DNA of 32,682 nt. Source: Lachnospiraceae bacterium. Its GTDB lineage: Bacteria > Bacillota > Clostridia > Lachnospirales > Lachnospiraceae. The position numbers were made by a program, and so were the translations under genes. Where the stretch lies: assembly GCA_024681775.1 (NCBI GenBank), contig JAILAF010000060.1, positions 1-32,682 on the forward strand, read 5' to 3'. Below are positions 8,484 to 15,522 of the stretch, one piece after another. Within the stretch, counting starts at the first letter, position 1. Each line of letters starts with the position of its first letter. The notes beneath the pieces are model-generated. The model saw only the letters and a program-made list of their open reading frames with translations. It was not told the DNA's origin and did no database searches.

Positions 8484-8584
8484 GGAGAAATCTGCGCATG
8501 CAGTTTCTCCGGTACAACTGTGCAGTTTTGCTTTTCGGCAAAACTGCTGTCTGACAGGAAAGGGCATCAGCCTTTCCTGTCAGA
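8484..8584 (-). other. Three tandem hairpins between the Zur-like gene and znuC
   Basis: Three consecutive inverted repeats: 8484-8495/8500-8510 (GGAGAAA-type arms), 8522-8531/8538-8547 (GCAGTTTTGC / GCAAAACTGC) and 8550-8563/8571-8584 (TCTGACAGGAAAGG / CCTTTCCTGTCAGA). The last one contains the stop codon of the upstream gene. None is followed by a clear T-run on the minus strand, so they are not simple terminators. A role in mRNA processing or differential expression is inference. Confidence 0.6.
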
Positions 8585-8989
8585 CGAGCACTCCTCGCAG
8601 ATTCCGTAAAAAACAGTCCTGCTCCGGTCCACCGTAAACTTATGGTGCGCAGCGATGTGCGCTTCAAAAGCCGTGATCTCATCGCATTCCAGATGGATGA
8701 GTCGGCCGCATTTTTCGCATTTCAGGTGGTATGCATCGGACTGCTCGCACCCGGCGCCCAGATACTCGTAGCAGGCGCTGCTGTTCTCATCGATGACATA
8801 CTTTTTGATCCGCCCCTCCGCCAGGAGCTCTTCCAGCTGGCGGTAGACAGTGGTCTTCCCCATGGGATTTCCCTTAGAAAGAAAATACCCGGAAACATCG
8901 GCAGCCGTAAAATGGACGCTGCCTCTGCTTTCCAGGTATTCCTGCATTTGCGCTTTGTGTTTGGTTTTGTAATTCCCTTTTTCGCCCAT
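8567..8989 (-). CDS. zur: Fur-family metal-responsive repressor (Zur-like)
   Basis: A 140-aa regulator with the normal Fur-family length. The N-terminal winged helix includes SRGSVHFTAADVSGYF and the recognition-helix segment GKTTVYRQLEELLAEG. The C-terminal dimerisation domain carries the two CxxC structural zinc pairs (CEKC and CEEC) and the His/Asp-rich sensor segment (HLECDEITAFEAHIAAHHKF). The ATG follows GGAGG at 8 nt. It is the first gene of a unit with an ABC metal importer, which argues for zinc sensing, but Fur, Mur and PerR share this fold, so the metal is inferred. Its own promoter overlaps a 13-bp palindrome, suggesting autorepression. Confidence 0.85.
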   Translation of the reverse strand: MGEKGNYKTKHKAQMQEYLESRGSVHFTAADVSGYFLSKGNPMGKTTVYRQLEELLAEGRIKKYVIDENSSACYEYLGAGCEQSDAYHLKCEKCGRLIHLECDEITAFEAHIAAHHKFTVDRSRTVFYGICEECSSDRKG

Positions 8990-9011
8990 GCTCTCGTCCT
9001 CCGACGAATTT

Positions 9012-9024
9012 GAAACCCGGTTTC
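9012..9024. promoter_or_regulatory. 13-bp palindrome at the zur transcription start, candidate operator
   Basis: GAAACCCGGTTTC: 6-bp perfect arms around a single base, starting 7 bp past the -10 box and covering the expected start point. It does not match the Bacillus Zur consensus that I know, so assigning it to this repressor is a guess based on position. Confidence 0.5.
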
Positions 9025-9031
9025 GTTTTGC

Positions 9032-9060
9032 ATTGTAACGGGCATGGGGAAAAAAGTCAA
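9032..9060 (-). promoter_or_regulatory. Sigma-A promoter for zur-znuC-znuB
   Basis: Minus strand TTGACT (9055-9060), a 17-bp spacer and TACAAT (9032-9037). It lies immediately after the butyrate kinase stop codon. Confidence 0.78.
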
Positions 9061-9080
9061 TATGGGAAATGTGCGGAAGA

Positions 9081-10148
9081 TTAATACTCCATTACCTTCT
9101 CTTCGCCGTTCAGAACACGAAGGCCGCCCTGGACCAGTGCCAGCAGCTCGTCCTCACCGGGATAAACGGTGAAGGGTGCGATCCAGCCGCACATTTTCTC
9201 CATGGCTTCCACAACTTCCTTGCCGTAAGCGATACCGCCGGTGACAATGATGCGGTCAACCTTGCCCTCCAGGACACATGCCATGGAGCCGATATCCTTG
9301 CAGACCTGATAGATGAAGGCTTCCTTCACGGCTGCTGCCTCTTTGTCGCCCTCGTTCACGCGCTTCGTCACCTCACGCATATCGTTGGTGCCCAGGTATG
9401 CATTGAGTCCGCCGTTACCGGTGAGCATCTTGGCCACCTGCGCCTGGGTGTACTTGCCGGAGAAGCATACCTTCACCAGAGCACCTACAGGTACCGCACC
9501 TGCTCTCTCGGGAGAGAAAGCGCCGTCGCCGTCCAGTGCGTTAAAGACATCCACGACTCTGCCGCCGATATGAGCGCCTACGGACACGCCGCCGCCCATG
9601 TGGACCACGATGAGACGCAGGGACTCGTACGCCTTGCCGATCTCCTTCGCATAGCGCTTTGCCACAGCCTTCTGATTCAGGGCATGGAACACGGAGGTAC
9701 GGGGCATCTCGGGGTGGCCGGAGTAGCGGGCAACGGGTGCCAGCTCATCCACCACCACGGGATCTACGATATAGGAAGGGATCCCCAACTCGTCGCCGAT
9801 CTCTCTTGCCAGGATGCCGCCCAGATTGGAAGCGTGCTGGCCCTGCTTGCCGATTTTCAGATCCTCCAGCAGATCATCGGTAACGGCATAGGTGCCGCCG
9901 GGAATGGGCTTCAGCATGCCGCCGCGGCCCACTACCATGTTCAGGGACTTCATGTCGAAATTCTTGGAGGCAAGGAGATCGATGATGATCTTCTTGCGGA
10001 AATCCTTCTGATCCACAATCATGGGGAACTGTGCGATCTCCTCGGTGGTGTGGCGAAGGGTCTCCTCAAACAAAAGGGTCTCATCCTCGAAAACACCGAT
10101 CTTGGTGGAGGTAGAGCCGGGATTGATGATCAAACTCTTGATAGCCAT
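9081..10148 (-). CDS. buk: Butyrate kinase
   Basis: Converts butyryl phosphate plus ADP to butyrate plus ATP, the energy-yielding last step of the Ptb-Buk branch in the cytoplasm. The 355-aa protein has the normal family length. Seen: the N-terminal ASKHA phosphate loop [14 protein letters not shown], the conserved [15 protein letters not shown], the [16 protein letters not shown] segment, a second glycine-rich loop [13 protein letters not shown], the [10 protein letters not shown] region and the C-terminal ATP-binding VTGGIAYG. The start follows AAGGAG-ACCTT. It lies 32 nt downstream of ptb on the same strand. Branched-chain substrates (isobutyrate, isovalerate) are also accepted in this family. 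No terminator is visible between its stop and the zur promoter. Confidence 0.95.
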   Translation of the reverse strand: MAIKSLIINPGSTSTKIGVFEDETLLFEETLRHTTEEIAQFPMIVDQKDFRKKIIIDLLASKNFDMKSLNMVVGRGGMLKPIPGGTYAVTDDLLEDLKIGKQGQHASNLGGILAREIGDELGIPSYIVDPVVVDELAPVARYSGHPEMPRTSVFHALNQKAVAKRYAKEIGKAYESLRLIVVHMGGGVSVGAHIGGRVVDVFNALDGDGAFSPERAGAVPVGALVKVCFSGKYTQAQVAKMLTGNGGLNAYLGTNDMREVTKRVNEGDKEAAAVKEAFIYQVCKDIGSMACVLEGKVDRIIVTGGIAYGKEVVEAMEKMCGWIAPFTVYPGEDELLALVQGGLRVLNGEEKVMEY

Positions 10149-10180
10149 AAGGTCTCCTTTCGTTTTTAGATGGATTGGGA

Positions 10181-11104
10181 TTATGCCTGCTTCCTGATCT
10201 CCTCTGCCACAACAGCTGCCAGAGCGATGGAATGAAGCTTGGTCTCAAAGGTATCGGAACGGCTGGTGAGGATGACGGGCACCTTGGTACCGGTGATGAT
10301 GCAGCCGTTCTTCACGCCGGGTACCATGTGGACTATTGCCTTGTAGACCAGGTTGCCTGCGTGGATGTCAGGGAAGAGCAGCACATCCGCGTCGCCCTGG
10401 ATCTTGCGGCCCGTAGCACCCTTGTGCTTTGCTGCCTCGGGATCGATGGCCAGATCCAGGGACAGAGGTCCGTCGATGACGCAGCCGGTGATCTTGCCTT
10501 CCTCGTTCATCTTCGTCAGGGCCTCAGCCTCTACGGTCACTTCCATCTTGGGGTTCACCACCTCAACAGCTGCCAGGGGTGCTACTTTCGGATTGGATAC
10601 GCCGCAGGCATTGCAAACGGGGATGGTGTTGTTAATGATGTTGACCTTGTCCTCCAGGGTGGGGTAGGTCATGAATGCCACGTCGGTCAGGAACAGCAGC
10701 TGATCAAAGCCGGGCACGTCAAAGACGCACACGTGGGAAAGAGCGCCGCCGGTGCGGAGGCCTACTTCCTTATCCAGCACGCTCTTCAGGAAGTTCTTGG
10801 TATCGATGATACCCTTCATATACATATCAGCGCGGCCGTCATGGGCAAGCTTCACGGCCTTCAGGGAAGCCTGGATCACATCGGGCTCGTCAATGATCTC
10901 AAATCCGGACAGATCCATGGAAATGGATGCGGCGATCTCACGGATCTTTGCCTCATCTCCCACCAGGATCGCATCGGCGATCCCCTGCTCCTTGGCAGCC
11001 TTCACGGCCTCCAGGACAGCCTCGTCCTGTGCCACGGATACGGCGACCACCTTCTTGTCCAGCTCTTTTACCTTTGCAATGACATCATCAAAACTGCGCT
11101 TCAT
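10181..11104 (-). CDS. ptb: Phosphate butyryltransferase (phosphotransbutyrylase)
   Basis: Converts butyryl-CoA and phosphate to butyryl phosphate and CoA, feeding butyrate kinase. The 307-aa protein has the usual length of the phosphate acetyl/butyryltransferase family. Seen: the N-terminal domain with [16 protein letters not shown], the glycine-rich [18 protein letters not shown], then [19 protein letters not shown], the conserved [11 protein letters not shown] and [16 protein letters not shown]. The C-terminus is [16 protein letters not shown]. The ATG follows AAGGAG-AAGATT. It is first in the ptb-buk operon and has its own promoter about 60 nt upstream. The pair marks a butyrate or branched-chain acid fermenter that can use the kinase route rather than, or alongside, a butyryl-CoA:acetate CoA-transferase. 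Confidence 0.95.
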   Translation of the reverse strand: MKRSFDDVIAKVKELDKKVVAVSVAQDEAVLEAVKAAKEQGIADAILVGDEAKIREIAASISMDLSGFEIIDEPDVIQASLKAVKLAHDGRADMYMKGIIDTKNFLKSVLDKEVGLRTGGALSHVCVFDVPGFDQLLFLTDVAFMTYPTLEDKVNIINNTIPVCNACGVSNPKVAPLAAVEVVNPKMEVTVEAEALTKMNEEGKITGCVIDGPLSLDLAIDPEAAKHKGATGRKIQGDADVLLFPDIHAGNLVYKAIVHMVPGVKNGCIITGTKVPVILTSRSDTFETKLHSIALAAVVAEEIRKQA

Positions 11105-11165
11105 AATCTTCTCCTTCTGTGTCTGTCTGTCGTCCGGGATCTCGCCCGGCCATTCACAATTCTCT

Positions 11166-11195
11166 ATTTTACCGCCGCGGGGGGCTCTGCGTCAA
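11166..11195 (-). promoter_or_regulatory. Sigma-A promoter for ptb-buk
   Basis: Minus strand TTGACG (11190-11195), an 18-bp spacer and TAAAAT (11166-11171), about 60 nt before the ptb start codon. Confidence 0.65.
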
Positions 11196-11227
11196 CGCGC
11201 AAAAAACTTCCCCCGGAGAGCGAACTG

Positions 11228-11236
11228 TGATATAAC
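11228..11236 (+). promoter_or_regulatory. Candidate extended -10 promoter for the four-helix membrane protein
   Basis: TGATATAAC, an extended -10 form (TG-n-TATAAC), without a convincing -35 box. It lies about 50 nt before the start codon at 11288. Confidence 0.4.
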
Positions 11237-11287
11237 AGACCCATGGCTGCATTTTGCGCGGCGCATTATACAGAGGAAAATTTTCTT

Positions 11288-11848
11288 ATGATACTAAATG
11301 GATTTTCAAAAGATTACAAACTGGAGTGGCAGGACGGCCCGAACGGAAAGCCCCGGGAAATCGCCGTCTATGTGGGGCCCCGGTATGCAGTGCATGAGAC
11401 CCGGGAGGAACACCGCAAAAGAAGCATTCTGCTCATCGCAGGATGCGCGCTTTGCATGCTCTTTTTCGTGCTGGGACTGTATTTTGACTGCGCCCAGGCC
11501 CATGCCTGGTTTGCGGTGCTCCCCTATGCCTGCAATTTTCTGACCTATATGTTTTTCATAGGTAGTATCGCCGCCTATCTCCCGGTGAAGGAATCCCTCA
11601 CCCGCAGGGAGAAGACCGTGGGATACGATCGTTTCCGCCCCATCGGTGCCATCGGTGCCGGACTGGATCTTCTGTCCCTCGCAGGAAGCATCTTTGTTCT
11701 GGCCAAAACGGAAACCGCAAAACCTGCTGATAGTTTCTTTCTCTTATGTTCTCTGATTCAGATGGGAAACTTGATCTATTTTTATCTCCTGGGCCGAAAA
11801 ATCTACGGTCAAATTGCTGAAATTCGCTCAGAATCATTGAATTTTTAA
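11288..11848 (+). CDS. Unrecognised four-helix membrane protein
   Basis: I do not recognise this 186-aa protein. About 45 polar, basic N-terminal residues (YKLEWQDGPNGKPREIAVYV, then HETREEHRKR) precede four probable membrane helices: ILLIAGCALCMLFFVLGLYF; a helix within FAVLPYACNFLTYMFFIGSI; IGAIGAGLDLLSLAGSIFVL; and FFLLCSLIQMGNLIYFYLLG. A charged loop, LTRREKTVGYDRFRP, separates helices 2 and 3. The start ATG at 11288 follows GAGG at 11 nt; the frame extends 15 codons upstream without a better site. It is divergent from ptb and codirectional with the peptide importer, whose -35 box lies inside its last codons. It is probably real: the helix pattern is coherent and it sits alone between promoters. 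No function is offered. Confidence 0.7.
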   Translation: MILNGFSKDYKLEWQDGPNGKPREIAVYVGPRYAVHETREEHRKRSILLIAGCALCMLFFVLGLYFDCAQAHAWFAVLPYACNFLTYMFFIGSIAAYLPVKESLTRREKTVGYDRFRPIGAIGAGLDLLSLAGSIFVLAKTETAKPADSFFLLCSLIQMGNLIYFYLLGRKIYGQIAEIRSESLNF

Positions 11849-11865
11849 CAAAAATATAATATAAT
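11837..11865 (+). promoter_or_regulatory. Sigma-A promoter for the oligopeptide importer
   Basis: TTGAAT (11837-11842), a 17-bp spacer and TATAAT (11860-11865). The -35 lies within the last codons of the upstream gene. It gives an mRNA leader of about 185 nt before oppA. Confidence 0.7.
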
Positions 11866-11882
11866 CGCACATTGGTAGCAAA

Positions 11883-12024
11883 TGTCACGATGGGAACATC
11901 GCGGAGAAAAGGTCACTCCGGGCGGTTCCTCCCATGACAAAACTGAAAGGACCCGCCGACCCGAACCCGGCGGTTTCCTTCCCGTATCCACCAGGGGCGA
12001 TTTTTTTAGCTTTTGTGTGGATAC
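11883..12024 (+). promoter_or_regulatory. Structured mRNA leader upstream of oppA (candidate cis-regulatory RNA)
   Basis: Three nested or tandem inverted repeats lie in the leader. TGTCA...TGGGA (11883-11895) pairs with TCCCA-TGACA (11930-11939). CCGCCG (11953-11958) pairs with CGGCGG (11968-11973). GTATCCAC (11984-11991) pairs with GTGGATAC (12017-12024). The last stem encloses a run of seven T (12001-12007), itself preceded by a weak CCC/GGG pairing, so alternative folds are conceivable. It matches no riboswitch class that I recognise. Regulation is inference. Confidence 0.45.
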
Positions 12025-12057
12025 AAAAATACAAGTGTTCGGAAGGAGGAAAATATT

Positions 12058-14412
12058 ATGAGAAAAGACCTCAAGAAGAGCCTTGCTACGCTCCTTGGCC
12101 TCGCCATGGTAGTCGGCTCTATGGCAGGTTGCGGTAAGTCCGAGCCTGTCGCAACGACGGATCCGGCAACCGACACCGTCACCGAGACCCCCGCTGCAAC
12201 TGATACCACCGCTACCGAGACTCCTGCTGCAACCGATACTGCGGAGCCTGCACAGGATATGACCCTGGTGGTTGGTTATGATCAGTTCTCCAGCAAGTTC
12301 AGCCCTTTCTTCGCTACTACCGCTTATGACCAGGATGTGGCGAGCATGGTTTCCGTCGGTCTGCTTTCCAGCGACCGTGAGGGCAACATCATCCTCAAGG
12401 GTATCGAGGGCGAGACCGTTCCCTACAACGGAACCGATTACACCTACTACGGCATCGCTGATCTGGCCATTGATCAGAAGGATGACGGCACTGTTGTGTA
12501 TGACTTCACCATGAGAGACGATCTGAAGTTCTCCGATGGCGAGCCCATCACCGCAGACGATGTCATCTTCAGCATGTACGTCCTTTCCGATCCCATGTAT
12601 GACGGATCTTCCACCTTCTACTCCCTGCCCATCAAGGGTATGGCAGATTACAGAAGCAACATGGGTTCCCAGATTACTTACATGCTTCAGGCAGGTCGTG
12701 ACAACACCGACTTCACCTTCTGGGATGAAGCAACCCAGACCGCTTTCTGGGCAAGCCTTGACGAGGCAGGCGCTGCTTTCGTTCAGGAGATCATGGACTA
12801 CCTCGTAGCTGCAGGCTACAACACTGCAGATGATACTCCCGCTGCCTGCATTGCAAACTGGGGCTTTGACGCTCCCGAAGATGCTACCGCTACCGATGTC
12901 TTCAACATCATGCTGGAGGCATATGACTATGACCTTGCTACCCTGAGCTCCACCGAGTCCGCAGGCACTCCAATCGAAACGCTGATGGCTGACTATGACA
13001 CCTACAACAAGACCATCACCGTCGGTGATTCCGCTGATCACATCGAGGGTATCGAGAAGACCGGCGACTACAGCATCCGCATTACCATGGACAGCTTCGA
13101 TGCTGTTGCCATCTATCAGCTGGGTGTTACCGTTGCCCCTCTTCACTACTACGGTGATCCTTCCCTGTACGATTACGACAACAACAAGTTCGGTTTCGTA
13201 AAGGGTGATATGAGCCTGATCAAGTCCAAGACCCTTGAGCCCCTTGGCGCAGGCGCTTACAAGTTCGTAAGCTATGAGAACGGCGTTGTTACCTTCGAGG
13301 CAAACGAAAACTACTACAAGGGCGAGCCTAAGATCAAGTACATCAACTTCAAGGAGACCCAGGCTGCCGATAAGCTCACCGGCGTAGCACAGGGCACCTT
13401 CGACGTATCCGATCCTTCCATGAGCCTTGAGGTTCTGGGCAACATCAAGGGTTACAACTCCAACGGTGAGATCACCGGCGACGTGCTGACCACCAGCCTG
13501 GTTGACAACCTTGGTTACGGTTACATCGGCATCTCCGCAAGCAACGTAAAGGTCGGCGATCAGAAGGACAGCGAAGCTTCCAAGTCCCTGAGAAAAGCAT
13601 TCGCTACCCTGTTTGCTTGCTACAGAGATACCGTTATCAATTCCTACTACGGCGAGATGGCTACCGTTATCCAGTATCCTATCTCCAACACTTCCTGGGC
13701 AGCTCCCAAACCCGCCGACGACGGCTACAGACTTGCTTACTCCGTTGATGCGGACGGCAATGACATCTACACCTCCGACATGACCGACGAGCAGAAGTCC
13801 GAGGCAGCTCTGGCTGCAGCAGTCTCCTTCCTGAAGGCTGCAGGCTACACCTACGATGAGGCATCCGGCCAGTTCACCGCTGCACCCGAAGGTGCTGAGA
13901 TGACCTACGAAGTGATCATCCCCGGCGGCGGTACCGGCGATCACCCTGCATACGGTGTTCTTACCGCAGCTAAGGAGGCTCTTGCTTCCGTAGGCATCAC
14001 CCTGGAGATCAATGACCCCTCCGATGCAAACATCCTCTGGGATGCACTGGATGCTGACACCGCTGATATGTGGGCAGCAGCATGGGGCGCTACCGTTGAT
14101 CCCGATATGTACCAGATCTACCACTCTTCCAACTACATGGCAGGCACCACCTCCAACCACTACTCCATCACTTCCGATGAGCTGGATGAGCTGATCGTTG
14201 CTGCAAGAGAGAGTGCAGACCAGTCCTATCGTAAGGCCACCTACAAGGAGTGCCTTGAGATCATCCTTGACTGGGCAGTTGAAGTTCCTACCTACCAGAG
14301 ACAGAATGCGATCGTATTCAGCACCGAGCGTGTGAATATGGACACTGTCACCCCCGATATCACCACCTTCTGGAGCTGGATGAACGATATCGAGCTTCTT
14401 GAAATGAACTAA
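12058..14412 (+). CDS. oppA: Oligopeptide ABC transporter substrate-binding lipoprotein (oversized OppA)
   Basis: A 784-aa lipoprotein that captures peptides outside the membrane for the permease encoded downstream. Seen: a lipoprotein signal peptide (MRKDLKKSLATLLGLAMVVG) with the lipidated Cys at residue 25 (SMAGC), a Thr/Pro/Ala-rich tether (about 27-66) with a tandem TETPAATDT repeat, then a type-5 solute-binding domain. Family landmarks include LKFSDGEPITADDVIFS at about 156-172, PLGAGAYKFVSYENG at about 395-409, and DTADMWAAAWGATVDPDMY at about 667-685. Typical family members are about 500-600 aa. The extra length lies mainly at about 200-320 (acidic, aromatic). The ATG at 12058 follows a strong GGAAGGAGG. 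It is followed by a hairpin terminator that probably gives excess binding protein over permease. Confidence 0.92.
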   Translation: MRKDLKKSLATLLGLAMVVGSMAGCGKSEPVATTDPATDTVTETPAATDTTATETPAATDTAEPAQDMTLVVGYDQFSSKFSPFFATTAYDQDVASMVSVGLLSSDREGNIILKGIEGETVPYNGTDYTYYGIADLAIDQKDDGTVVYDFTMRDDLKFSDGEPITADDVIFSMYVLSDPMYDGSSTFYSLPIKGMADYRSNMGSQITYMLQAGRDNTDFTFWDEATQTAFWASLDEAGAAFVQEIMDYLVAAGYNTADDTPAACIANWGFDAPEDATATDVFNIMLEAYDYDLATLSSTESAGTPIETLMADYDTYNKTITVGDSADHIEGIEKTGDYSIRITMDSFDAVAIYQLGVTVAPLHYYGDPSLYDYDNNKFGFVKGDMSLIKSKTLEPLGAGAYKFVSYENGVVTFEANENYYKGEPKIKYINFKETQAADKLTGVAQGTFDVSDPSMSLEVLGNIKGYNSNGEITGDVLTTSLVDNLGYGYIGISASNVKVGDQKDSEASKSLRKAFATLFACYRDTVINSYYGEMATVIQYPISNTSWAAPKPADDGYRLAYSVDADGNDIYTSDMTDEQKSEAALAAAVSFLKAAGYTYDEASGQFTAAPEGAEMTYEVIIPGGGTGDHPAYGVLTAAKEALASVGITLEINDPSDANILWDALDADTADMWAAAWGATVDPDMYQIYHSSNYMAGTTSNHYSITSDELDELIVAARESADQSYRKATYKECLEIILDWAVEVPTYQRQNAIVFSTERVNMDTVTPDITTFWSWMNDIELLEMN
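12181..12240 (+). repeat. oppA: Tandem repeat in the OppA tether
   Basis: Codons for TETPAATDT occur twice (residues 42-50 and 53-61) with synonymous differences at DNA level. They form a flexible tether between the lipidated cysteine and the binding domain. Confidence 0.75.
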
Positions 14413-14451
14413 AGATCTACTCAAGTACGAATTTCGGTTTTTTGGTTATGC

Positions 14452-14482
14452 AAAGGGCCTGTAAATTTTTACAGGCCCTTTT
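14452..14482 (+). terminator. Hairpin terminator or attenuator between oppA and oppB
   Basis: A 14-bp perfect stem AAAGGGCCTGTAAA / TTTACAGGCCCTTT with a 2-nt loop, ending in TTTT. It lies 39 nt after the oppA stop and 36 nt before oppB. I saw no new promoter in the gap, so partial read-through is the likeliest way for the permease genes to be expressed. Confidence 0.75.
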
Positions 14483-14518
14483 ACATGAAATGAAATGTGA
14501 GGACGCAGGTTTTCAGTT

Positions 14519-15508
14519 ATGGCAAAATTTATCGCAAAACGACTTGGATTATGTGTGATCATATTCTTCTTCGTCACCTTTATCATCTATATCCTGGAGT
14601 ATTCCCTTCCCACCAGCTATGTGGAGAAGACTGCCAGAGAACTGGCTACCCGTCCGGGCAATACCAAGAGTGCGCAGCAATGGATCGATGAACTCAATGC
14701 GCAATACGGAATGGACCAGGGCATCATCAAGGGCTACGGCACCTGGCTCGGCAATTCCGCTACCGGTCATTTCGGCGACAGCTGGGCTCAGACCATGCCG
14801 GTGACCGAACTGTTCAATACTTGTATCTGGTACAGTTTCGTTATGGGACTGATCTGTTTTATCCTGGAAATCCTCATCGCGATACCGCTGGGCGTTGTGG
14901 CGGCGCGAAAACAATACAGTTTTACCGACTATGCGGTAACGGTGGTTTCCATGATCGCCATCTCCATGCCCACCTTCTTCGTTGCAACCGTTCTGAAGCT
15001 GATCTTCTCCGTGAAGCTCGGCTGGTTTGAGCTGGTCGGTATGCAGGGCAGATATTACGCAACTCTGGATGCCGCCGGGCGTTTTAAGGATCTGGCTAAC
15101 CATCTGGTTCTGCCCATTATGACTTTGACTATCGTAAGCATCGGTGGTCTGATGCGTTACACCCGTACCAATATGCTGGAGGTCCTGAATGCGGATTATG
15201 TTCGTACCGCAAGAGCGAAGGGACTTCCCGAGAATAAGGTCGTGAGCCACCATGCTTTTCGCAATACATTGATCCCTCTGGTCACCATCCTGGGAGGCTC
15301 TCTCCCCGGACTCTTTTCCGGCGCACTCATCACGGAGACCCTCTTCGGTATCCGCGGCATCGGCTACTACGCTTATGCGTCCATGACTATGGGTGACATT
15401 CCTTTCACCATGTTCTACCTGGCATTTATTTCCATCCTTACGCTGCTGGGCAATCTGATTTCCGACATCCTGTACGCTGTGGTCGATCCCAGAGTCAGAG
15501 TGAATTAG
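14519..15508 (+). CDS. oppB: Oligopeptide ABC transporter permease OppB
   Basis: A 329-aa first membrane subunit of the peptide importer. Seen: an N-terminal helix (LGLCVIIFFFVTFIIYILEY), a periplasmic-type loop of about 75 residues, then five further membrane helices of the binding-protein-dependent permease domain. The ATPase-contacting EAA-type loop is YVRTARAKGLPENKV followed by HHAFRNTLIP. The C-terminus ISDILYAVVDPRVRVN is typical for OppB/DppB. The ribosome site is weak (AGG 9 nt before the ATG), consistent with lower expression than oppA. It lies 14 nt before oppC. Confidence 0.93.
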   Translation: MAKFIAKRLGLCVIIFFFVTFIIYILEYSLPTSYVEKTARELATRPGNTKSAQQWIDELNAQYGMDQGIIKGYGTWLGNSATGHFGDSWAQTMPVTELFNTCIWYSFVMGLICFILEILIAIPLGVVAARKQYSFTDYAVTVVSMIAISMPTFFVATVLKLIFSVKLGWFELVGMQGRYYATLDAAGRFKDLANHLVLPIMTLTIVSIGGLMRYTRTNMLEVLNADYVRTARAKGLPENKVVSHHAFRNTLIPLVTILGGSLPGLFSGALITETLFGIRGIGYYAYASMTMGDIPFTMFYLAFISILTLLGNLISDILYAVVDPRVRVN

Positions 15509-15522
15509 GGAGGAGCCACAAG

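Noticed and set aside
8458..8682. Longer N-terminus for the ZnuC ATPase starting at 8682
   Set aside because: The extension overlaps the Zur-like gene and the hairpin region and does not resemble ABC ATPases. The ATG at 8457 has a consensus ribosome site.
9069..11230. Two plus-strand open frames opposite buk and ptb
   Set aside because: Both are complementary to well-recognised enzymes and have no start signals or domain features of their own.
11845..14424. An 859-codon open frame on the minus strand opposite oppA
   Set aside because: It is an exact antisense shadow of a strongly supported gene with lipobox, family motifs and a consensus ribosome site. Its own product is a compositionally odd Gly/Val/His/Cys-rich string with no recognisable domain and no ribosome site.
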